The notes beneath the pieces are model-generated. The model made no database searches. It was not told where the DNA came from and saw nothing but the letters and a program-made list of their open reading frames with translations. A program made the translations under genes and the position numbers. A stretch of 38,251 bases of DNA from contig CAJXQX010000034.1 of the NCBI GenBank assembly GCA_913058185.1, positions 1 to 38,251 of the forward strand. Reading direction: 5' to 3'. This stretch comes from an uncultured Verrucomicrobiota bacterium (GTDB taxonomy: Bacteria > Verrucomicrobiota > Verrucomicrobiia > Opitutales > Opitutaceae). Shown here piece by piece: positions 32,063-38,251 of the stretch (within the stretch, counting starts at the first letter, position 1; every line of letters begins with the position of its first letter).

Positions 32063-32851
32063 TTAAGGCTGGTCGTATTTCTCGAGGTTGTTGCTGCGGA
32101 TCATGCCCCGAATCTTGGCGACGTATTCGTAACCTTGTTCGGAGTAGCTGCGGAGACCCTCGACCAATATACTTCCCTGGATTGGTTTGTTCTGCTTGCG
32201 CAAGCTGGCGCGACTGGCGCGCAAACGGAGGTGAGGGTCGTGCGTATTGAGATTGTGGATATATGCGGCGAGGCCACCAGTCACGGTGTCGTATGAGGCT
32301 ACTTCCCAAGTAGCGCCGGCCGGGCGACGTTTGGGCACCATACCGGTGCCGGGTTCATAGGTCCGCATACCGAAGAGATTGTTGCCTTCGCGAGCGAAGC
32401 GGGAGGTGCCCCAGGCCGATTCGACCGAGGCCTGAGCCAATACCATGGAGGGGGGAATGATATCCATGCGTTGGGCCAGAAGTCGGAGGGTTTCGTCGGT
32501 GATCTTTTCCACCGAATCGAATTCGTATTGCTCAAGTTTTTTGTGAACCCAGCCGCGATCGGATCTCCCGGGTTCTTCGCCCGGTTCTAGGTCGGCTCGG
32601 ATATCGAGCAGGCGTTCGCGGTCGGCCAAGATGTCGGCGTTGGCTTCGTCGACGTGAGGAGCGAGGTAGCTGAAGAAGGCTTCCTTCTTTTCATCGACCT
32701 TTTCGTAGGAAGAAAAATCAGGCAGGTGGTCTGATGTGATGGACCGGGAAAGTGACCACAGCAGTAGCACTCCGATCGCGATGACGACCCCGAATAGCCG
32801 AGGCTGATTGAGGAGGCGTTTGAGCAGACTTGGTTTGGGGTTAAGGCTCAA
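32063..32851 (-). CDS. Bax-like glucosaminidase-domain protein
   Basis: A 262-residue protein with one N-terminal transmembrane helix (about 19-36), a linker, and a C-terminal glucosaminidase (GH73-like) domain. The catalytic acid is the Glu of MVLAQASVESAWGTSRFA, followed by NNLFGM and the closing RSYSEQGYEYVAKI. This is the layout of the E. coli Bax protein family, predicted to act on peptidoglycan in the periplasm. The start is a TTG whose T-T-G-A overlaps the upstream gene stop, so the two are coupled. Confidence 0.85.
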   Translation of the reverse strand: MSLNPKPSLLKRLLNQPRLFGVVIAIGVLLLWSLSRSITSDHLPDFSSYEKVDEKKEAFFSYLAPHVDEANADILADRERLLDIRADLEPGEEPGRSDRGWVHKKLEQYEFDSVEKITDETLRLLAQRMDIIPPSMVLAQASVESAWGTSRFAREGNNLFGMRTYEPGTGMVPKRRPAGATWEVASYDTVTGGLAAYIHNLNTHDPHLRLRASRASLRKQNKPIQGSILVEGLRSYSEQGYEYVAKIRGMIRSNNLEKYDQP

Positions 32852-33267
32852 GAACTGATTCGTTTGAGGTGAAGGACTTTTTTATCACCGACCCAATATT
32901 CCACGTAGTTGGCGGTGGTCTCGACCCAATCGGTCCATCCGTTGGGTTCGTGACCAGCGTTAGCGGGGGAGATCAGATCGTATTCTCCGTTGAACCATTT
33001 GCGGTATGCTTCACCGGGAAGCATGGAGACTCGCAAGGTGACGGCCTCGGTGCGGCGGTCGACCTGGCGCTTGAGGTAAATGCGGTCAGTGCGATAGGAA
33101 ACGTCCTGCAGAAAATCCATATCTATCTCGATAACCTCGAAGGGACCGACGGTTTTTCTAGCAATCGATTCCCCGGTCGCCGGAGGTGCCCCGGAGTCGT
33201 CACTGGCGAGGAGCAGAGTGGAAGTGCAGCTGAAAATCAGCCCAGTGAGGAGCAATCGAATCTTCAT
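32848..33267 (-). CDS. Hypothetical exported protein upstream of the glucosaminidase
   Basis: A 139-residue protein with a signal peptide (about 1-21, STLLLA/SDD). No family is recognised. The mature part is acidic to neutral with beta-like stretches (VGPFEVIEIDMDF, DRIYLKRQVDRR, YVEYWVGDKKVLHLKRI). It is the first gene of a coupled pair with the Bax-like enzyme (four-base overlap), so a role in the same cell-wall process is a fair guess but not shown. Confidence 0.75.
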   Translation of the reverse strand: MKIRLLLTGLIFSCTSTLLLASDDSGAPPATGESIARKTVGPFEVIEIDMDFLQDVSYRTDRIYLKRQVDRRTEAVTLRVSMLPGEAYRKWFNGEYDLISPANAGHEPNGWTDWVETTANYVEYWVGDKKVLHLKRISS

Positions 33268-33358
33268 GGGTGAGATGATATTCGTTGGGACCCATTAAGC
33301 AAGTCCAGCCCCCGGTCCCAGATTGACGCGAATCGGACGGTGATGGCATCCTGTTTAG

Positions 33359-34018
33359 ATGATGCCCCGTTTCCTACTTCCTACCTTGAGTTTTTTGTTG
33401 GTTGGCGCATCACCCGCGGCTGAGCCGCTTAACCCGAAGTGGGAGGAGGAGATATCTCGGATCGAGCAGCGGGAAAAGATGGAGCCATTGAGGGAAGTCG
33501 GGGTGCTTTTTACCGGTAGCTCCAGTATTCGTCGATGGGCGACCTTGGCCGAGGACTATCCGGAAGTAGCGCTCATAAATCGAGGTTTTGGCGGATCTCA
33601 GATCTCGGATTTAGTCGCCTACTTTGATCGCGTGGTTCTCCCGGGTAAACCGTCGCAGATCATCATCTACTCAGGGACAAACGATGTGAATGCCGGAGAA
33701 TCACCGGAACAGGTGTTGGGCGACTTCGCGACGCTTTGTGGCATGATCGAGCGAGCACTGCCGGGCACAAAAATCGCGTTCATTTCATGTGCACCGAATC
33801 CGAAGCGTTGGCCGCAGCAAGTGGACTATGAAAAGATGAATGCGATCGCGGCAGCTTATTGCGACCGGATGGGTTACGACTTTATTGATGTGTGGGCCCC
33901 GATGCTCGGGGAGGACGGCCAGCCGTCGCGCGATATATACGTTGAAGACAAACTCCACATGAACGCAGCGGGTTACGTGATGTGGAAAGCGATCGTCGCT
34001 CCGTATCTGACCAAGTAA
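33359..34018 (+). CDS. Exported SGNH/GDSL hydrolase
   Basis: A 219-residue exported esterase of the SGNH superfamily. It has a signal peptide (about 1-21, VGASPAAEP). Block I Ser is in LFTGSSSIRRW, block II Gly in NRGFGGSQ, block III in YSGTNDVN (the Asn of G-x-N-D), and block V Asp-His in DKLHMNAAGY, so all catalytic blocks are intact. Such enzymes deacetylate sugars or cleave lipid esters; the closest style is the acetylxylan/platelet-activating-factor acetylhydrolase-like group. An ATG-ATG pair makes 33362 an alternative start. Confidence 0.88.
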   Translation: MMPRFLLPTLSFLLVGASPAAEPLNPKWEEEISRIEQREKMEPLREVGVLFTGSSSIRRWATLAEDYPEVALINRGFGGSQISDLVAYFDRVVLPGKPSQIIIYSGTNDVNAGESPEQVLGDFATLCGMIERALPGTKIAFISCAPNPKRWPQQVDYEKMNAIAAAYCDRMGYDFIDVWAPMLGEDGQPSRDIYVEDKLHMNAAGYVMWKAIVAPYLTK

Positions 34019-34019
34019 T

Positions 34020-34858
34020 TTAAGCGCGAACGCGAGAGCGTCGACGGGAGCCGCCGACGCATCCTAATGCCAGCACTCCGGCGATGGTGGCCCATGAACT
34101 GGGCTCCGGCACGGCTTGAAGATCTAAGGTGGTGATGGTCGTAAACGAGCCAATCGTGTTGGTGCCGGTGATCATGGTGGCGGTGCCATCAAAACGGGTG
34201 AAGCCGATCTCTACTTGGTAAGTTTGTCCTGAGGTTAGATCGAAGGCGTTGAAATTTAGCGACTGTGAATTCCCGGAATTGCCGTTGTTGGCGCTTTGAG
34301 AGAAGCTGTGGCCGTTACCATTAACGCGAATCTCGATACGACTCAAGTTGTCGAGGTAGTTCGTCGAAAACGTGTTGCTGCTGATGGTGAGTGCATCGCT
34401 AGCATTGAACATGAATGTGCCGCTGGACCACGAGCCGGTGTTCATTGAGGCGACCGGAACGTTGCTGTAGAGATTGTTGGAAACCGCGACCGTGGCGGAG
34501 AAACCGTTGAAATTAAATTTGTAGTTCGTATCGGCGTAGGTCGCGTCTAAGTTGCTTGATCGGCGTGGCCGGAGGATTCGTAATACCAAGCGCTGCGTCC
34601 GCTATTGTAGGCGAGATTCCACGTGGTGGTGCTGTCATCGACGGATGGTGCTGAGGCAGGGTGTCCGGCGTTGTAGGTGCCGGACTGATCGGCAACTTGA
34701 GCTATAAACGAGTGTCCGATCGACTCATTGAACGCCGTCGTGCTGGTATCGGTCTGCGAATGATCGACGGCCTTATTGATGAGGAAAAGTGTGTTCTGGG
34801 CGAAGGCGACCGAAGCGAGCAAAATTCCTACGATTAACGAAGGGAAGAAGCGGGGCAT
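34020..34858 (-). pseudogene. PEP-CTERM protein, frameshifted
   Basis: From ATG 34858 there is a signal peptide (FFPSLIVGILLASVAFAQ) and a Ser/Thr-rich stretch to SSGHADQAT, where the frame ends at a TAG (34547-34549). The continuation, LDATYADTNYKFNFNGF to the PEP-CTERM signal VPEPSSWATIAG, a hydrophobic helix and the basic tail GSRRRSRVRA, is in the -1 frame (to 34020). One missing T at about 34550-34553 would restore a single 279-residue ORF. It is probably a surface protein. The stop lies two bases from the end of the convergent SGNH gene. Confidence 0.85.
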
Positions 34859-34913
34859 AGGAGAACCATAGGTAATGCCACCCGCATGCAACAAGCGTAA
34901 ACTGAATGGGTCT

Positions 34914-35620
34914 CTAGCGGCTCGGAGTCCAATCCGTGTTGACCTCAAGCACCTTGATGCTGCGCGGGCTCTTGGCCTCGAGAATCACTTCCACCCCACG
35001 GCGGCGGTTGTTGGAGGTGGTCCCCATGCTGTCATAGTGGCTGTAGTAAGCGATGCCCTTGACTCGGTAGCGGCCGGTCCAGCCGGGAATTGCCGTGGGA
35101 CCATCCAACTCAACTTCACACTGAGTGGTCGTGGTGTAGCCCGAGCCGGTTCGTTGTTCGTATCCGATGTGGCGCAAGGCGGCGGTTTCTGCCTTGGCGG
35201 AGACGGCAGCTTCGATCGCGGCGCGGAGGGTGGCGTTATTCTCGGGCGATCCAATCGGGGACGCCGTAGGCGAGCGGGTATTGGAAGGTTGTGGGGTTAA
35301 AGGTCGGGCCCGTTCACGTGAAGAGTCCTGCGCGGGATACTCTTAGAGGCGGTTGGCGATACGTTGAGTCACGAAGCCGGGGAAAAGCGCCTTGGGGGTA
35401 AGGTTTGAGTTCTCGATCCTCCAAAACGTAAACGAGGCCGGATTCACGGTTGATGCTGGTGATCGCGACATCTTTCAGCACCCGGCCATTGGCGAGATTG
35501 ACCCGCTCATAGCGCAGATCGAGGGGCATCATGGGTTGAGCGTGGCTGGTGAGCGCTGCGATCACGAGCGCAAGTAAAGCAAAGTGCCGGTCGCGAGATC
35601 GAGGGTGGCGGCGTTTTCAT
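34914..35620 (-). pseudogene. Exported protein of unknown function with several lesions
   Basis: Reconstructed from the ATG at 35620: MKTPPPSISRPAL, then in the +1 frame a signal peptide core (ALLALVIAALTSHAQ; extra T near 35578-35583). Next come LDLRYERVNLANGRVLKDVA and LVYVLEDRELKPYPQ, then another +1 shift near 35385-35395 to LFPGFVTQRIANRL. An in-frame TAA follows (35343-35345), and the same frame stays open to 34914 (ENNATLRAAIEAAV, YEQRTGSGYTTTTQ, NTDWTPSR). Two frameshifts and one stop in ~700 bases mark it as decayed or badly sequenced. I do not recognise the family. Confidence 0.65.
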
Positions 35621-35721
35621 AGCAACTATTGACCGTATATAGGGCGGTTTGGTTCCGTTCGAGGCTAGACGTGGTCGGAGTGTTTTGCCCATGCTTTTCA
35701 GAGCCTCCTCTCGTTTGCCCC

Positions 35722-37563
35722 ATGCACCCTCTCCTTATTGCCCTTCTCGCCGGCGTCGGCTTCATCATCGCGTACCACACGTATGGACGTTGGCTCGGCG
35801 GTAAAATCTTCAAGCTTTCGGCCAACGCGGTGTGCCCGTCGCGCTCGATGGCGGATGGCAATGACTACGTGGAAACGTCAAAGGGGGTGGTGTTCGGTCA
35901 CCACTTTGCATCGATCGCGGGAACGGGGCCGATTGTGGGGCCAGCGATTGCCATCATGTGGGGTTGGGTGCCGGCGCTGCTGTGGGTGATCTTTGGCTCT
36001 ATTTTCGTTGGAGCGGTGCACGACTTCGGTGCATTGGTGGTTTCACTTCGTAACAAAGGACAGACGGTCGGCGATATCTCTGGGCGCGTGCTCAATCGCC
36101 GGGTGCGGCTACTCTTCCTGTGCATTCTATTTTTGGCTCTGACCATTGTTCTCGCAATCTTCGGATTGGTAATCGCTTCGGTGTTTCGAATGTTCCCGAG
36201 CGCGATTGTGCCGTGTGTGATTCAAATCCCGATCGCGGTGGGGATCGGATCGTGGCTCAACCGAAAAGGGAAGAGCATCACGGGGCCGTCGATCGTGGCG
36301 TTGGCCGTGATGTATTTGACCGTGATATATGGCGATGTGGGATTCCTGCACACGCTGAACATGGCGATGGCGGGTTGGTCCTCGATTACGTGGGTGTTCG
36401 TGCTGCTGACCTATTCGTATGTGGCCTCGGTGTTGCCGGTTTGGTCGCTCCTGCAACCGCGCGATTATATCAACGCGTTGCAACTGATCTCGGTGTTGGC
36501 GCTGCTGGTTCTGGGTATTTTGGCTGCCTCTTTTTTTGGCGGAGCGCCCGTGGGCGGTGGCGATGTCCGGCCGGTGTTGGCGATGGCCGCGCCCGCACTC
36601 AATCCGAACCCGGTGGGAGCGCCGGCGATGTTTCCATTTTTGTTCATCACGATCGCATGTGGCGCGATCAGTGGGTTTCACTGTTTGGTGTCTTCAGGCA
36701 CGACTAGTAAGCAGCTCAAATCGGAACCGGACGCCCGATTTGTGGGCTACGGTGCAATGCTGACGGAAGGGTTTCTGGCGACGCTGGTGATCTTGGCTTG
36801 TGGCGCGGGAGTGGGCCTGGGCATCGCGGGGGACGGCGGAACTTTGTTAAGTGGCAGCGAAGCGTGGGGTCACCTTTATGCGGATTGGAATGCCAGCTCG
36901 AGTTTGGGTAATAAGATCGGTGCGTTCGTGACGGGATCGGCAAATTTCTTAACCGCGCTCGGATTACCGAGTGGTGTAGCGATCGCATTGATGGGCGTCT
37001 TTGTCGCATCGTTTGCGGGCACAACGTTGGATACGGCTTGTCGGTTGCAGCGTTACATCGTGCAGGAGCTGGCCAATACAGTTGCTCCTAATGCGGATGG
37101 TGGGCTCGACCTGTTGGCGTGGCTGCGCGGCAAACATGGCGCGACGATTTTTGCGGTGGGCACGGCGTTCATTTTGGCGGCGGTGCCGCCGACTGGATTG
37201 GAGTGGTCGCTGGCGAATGCGGGCAAAGGTGGCATGATTTTGTGGCCAGTTTTTGGCGCGACCAATCAACTCCTGGGAGGCCTCTCCTTTCTGGTCGTGA
37301 TGTTCTATCTATGGCGCCGAGCGGTGCCGATTTGGTTCCTCGTCGGACCAATGATCTTGCTGCTGATCCTGCCCGCGTGGGCGATGACACTGCAGGCGTT
37401 TATCGGCGAGAACAGTTGGTTGGCTAACGAGAATTGGCTGCTGGTGGGCATCGCGATCATCACGATGGCGTTGGAGGCCTGGATGGTGGTCGAAGCGATT
37501 CAACTCTTTCCGAAGGTCAAAGGCATCGTCGAGGAAAACGCCGTGCAGCCGATCGAAGCCTGA
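35722..37563 (+). CDS. cstA: Carbon starvation protein CstA-type transporter
   Basis: A 613-residue inner-membrane protein with at least 14 hydrophobic segments. The conserved CstA phrases are present: YGRWLGGKIFKL, FGHHFASIAGTGPIVGPA, VGAVHDFGALVVSLRN, GAISGFHCLVSSGTTSKQL and FVASFAGTTLDTACRLQRY. CstA and its paralogues import peptides or pyruvate under carbon limitation. E. coli CstA is longer (~700), while shorter forms like this are common elsewhere. I use the ATG at 35722, since 35629 adds a non-homologous 31-residue leader. The E. coli-type yjiX partner is not present; an unknown membrane protein gene converges 3-prime of it. Confidence 0.93.
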   Translation: MHPLLIALLAGVGFIIAYHTYGRWLGGKIFKLSANAVCPSRSMADGNDYVETSKGVVFGHHFASIAGTGPIVGPAIAIMWGWVPALLWVIFGSIFVGAVHDFGALVVSLRNKGQTVGDISGRVLNRRVRLLFLCILFLALTIVLAIFGLVIASVFRMFPSAIVPCVIQIPIAVGIGSWLNRKGKSITGPSIVALAVMYLTVIYGDVGFLHTLNMAMAGWSSITWVFVLLTYSYVASVLPVWSLLQPRDYINALQLISVLALLVLGILAASFFGGAPVGGGDVRPVLAMAAPALNPNPVGAPAMFPFLFITIACGAISGFHCLVSSGTTSKQLKSEPDARFVGYGAMLTEGFLATLVILACGAGVGLGIAGDGGTLLSGSEAWGHLYADWNASSSLGNKIGAFVTGSANFLTALGLPSGVAIALMGVFVASFAGTTLDTACRLQRYIVQELANTVAPNADGGLDLLAWLRGKHGATIFAVGTAFILAAVPPTGLEWSLANAGKGGMILWPVFGATNQLLGGLSFLVVMFYLWRRAVPIWFLVGPMILLLILPAWAMTLQAFIGENSWLANENWLLVGIAIITMALEAWMVVEAIQLFPKVKGIVEENAVQPIEA

Positions 37564-37569
37564 TTTTCG

Positions 37570-38064
37570 TCACTGGACTTGGGGCTCAAGGGTCTTGAAA
37601 CCGGCGAGCAGTGCGTCGATCTCGTGCAGTCGGGGTTGATGGACCGTGCGGATCAAATGGCGACCCCGTAGAAAGATAAAAGTAAGGATGCACAGGTCAG
37701 GCACCAAGAGAACGACGGAGAGTAACGGACTGGATCCAAACATGAAGGCAAACTCCGAACTGAAGACGATGCTGATGCCGCCAATCAGCACACACGAAGC
37801 TAGGGCGAGAGGGCTCGCGCGCCACAGGAGAATACGCTGCACGGTTTGCGAACGGGCCTCTGAGATGCAGTCGAGTAGGGAGTGGCCAAACATCCGTCGG
37901 TTCGATTTTCGGACGAAGAAATTCGCCAGTATAACCGCGGCCAACGTGCCCACCCAAGCGGGAGAGATCAACGCTGGACCGAGCGGTGGCATCATGTCTT
38001 TCTCCCGCAAGGCAACCGCACCCACGGTGGCAAGTTGGTAGACCCAGAATCCGACCCATATCAA
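37570..38064 (-). CDS. Hypothetical membrane protein with uncertain 5-prime end
   Basis: The 164-residue ORF from TTG 38064 begins inside a transmembrane helix (IWVGFWVYQLATVG). Further hydrophobic segments follow near 34-50, 85-105 and 112-132, and it ends with HEIDALLAGFKTLEPQ. The frame stays open upstream to 38245, with plausible protein (RRIRRIIDTIPSQFSAS, ECRVATVAGFVSTLAL), but contains no ATG, GTG or TTG. So the true N-terminus may have been lost, frameshifted, or use a rare start. A GGGGTC-type repeat end at 38182-38208 overlaps this region. No family recognised. Confidence 0.55.
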   Translation of the reverse strand: MIWVGFWVYQLATVGAVALREKDMMPPLGPALISPAWVGTLAAVILANFFVRKSNRRMFGHSLLDCISEARSQTVQRILLWRASPLALASCVLIGGISIVFSSEFAFMFGSSPLLSVVLLVPDLCILTFIFLRGRHLIRTVHQPRLHEIDALLAGFKTLEPQVQ

Positions 38065-38181
38065 TGCTAGGGTGGATACGAAACCAGCGACAGTAGCTAC
38101 CCGGCATTCGGTGGAGGCGGAGAACTGGGATGGAATCGTATCGATGATCCTGCGGATTCGTCGACAACGTCCGGATTGGAT

Positions 38182-38208
38182 GAGTGAAATTGAGCCTGGC
38201 CTGACCCC
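38182..38208 (-). repeat. Possible end of a GGGGTCAGGC-type repeat
   Basis: On the minus strand GGGGTCAGGCCAGGCTCAAT and the following TTCACTC resemble the conserved ends of REP-type elements in related genomes, starting with GGGGTC like the palindrome at 20596. Its partner arm is not visible before the window ends. It lies in the leader or N-terminal region of the last gene. Confidence 0.35.
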
Positions 38209-38251
38209 GAGAAATGGGACGATTGAAAACTGAAGTTCTGCGGCCTATAAA

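Overview
The window looks like chromosomal DNA of a member of the Verrucomicrobiota, most likely family Opitutaceae. The evidence is two PEP-CTERM proteins with a VPEPSS motif and Arg-rich tail, a secreted beta-sandwich-like repeat with a NLSTRG signature in two proteins, a small HTH family typical of this phylum, and several palindromic repeat families I associate with Opitutaceae genomes. This assignment rests on recognition, not on a search. There is no rRNA, CRISPR array, integrase or transposase. The first 47 bases are not biological: they are an Illumina Nextera i7 adapter with its index, ending in the Tn5 mosaic end, so the contig edge is an untrimmed read.

Layout. 0.1-0.9 kb: a dispersed repeat and a VapBC/FitAB-type toxin-antitoxin pair with a nested palindromic operator. 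1.0-3.0 kb: a two-gene LolD/FtsX-type ABC transporter with a His-rich loop. 3.0-5.5 kb: an MFS permease and a Gfo/Idh/MocA oxidoreductase. 5.5-8.7 kb: an unknown membrane protein, then a decayed signalling operon (FIST sensor reduced to its two ends, followed by a hybrid histidine kinase with a frameshift and a stop). 8.8-13.2 kb: a CarH-like (MerR + B12) regulator, a beta-barrel protein and a SOUL-DUF4174 fusion on the minus strand, with a divergent secreted fasciclin protein. 13.5-15.3 kb: a coupled zinc alcohol dehydrogenase and SDR, resembling an idonate/gluconate-type sugar-acid oxidation pair. 15.4-18.9 kb: a small membrane protein and gcvP (glycine decarboxylase). 19-24 kb: a PEP-CTERM protein, endonuclease III, tRNA-Val(CAC), a solitary RelB-type antitoxin and a large secreted metalloprotease. 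24.2-28.4 kb: ClpB, tRNA-dihydrouridine synthase and an HTH regulator surrounded by three copies of one palindromic operator. 28.6-31.9 kb: a DCC-family protein, a frameshifted acetyltransferase, a PatB/MalY-type C-S lyase and two Hsp20 chaperones. 32-38 kb: a Bax-like glucosaminidase, an SGNH hydrolase, two disrupted genes, a CstA transporter and a membrane protein of uncertain start.

Themes. (1) Palindromic REP-like elements are abundant: one sits in frame inside gcvP, and another supplies the last codons and stop of a membrane protein. (2) Disruptions are concentrated in a few dispensable genes (five genes with frameshifts, stops or a large deletion), while gcvP, clpB, cstA and the protease are intact. 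This looks more like gene decay than uniform sequencing error, although the contig-edge adapter means error cannot be dismissed. (3) The best candidates for new biology are the CarH-SOUL/DUF4174-fasciclin neighbourhood and the small HTH regulator with its three-site operator set.
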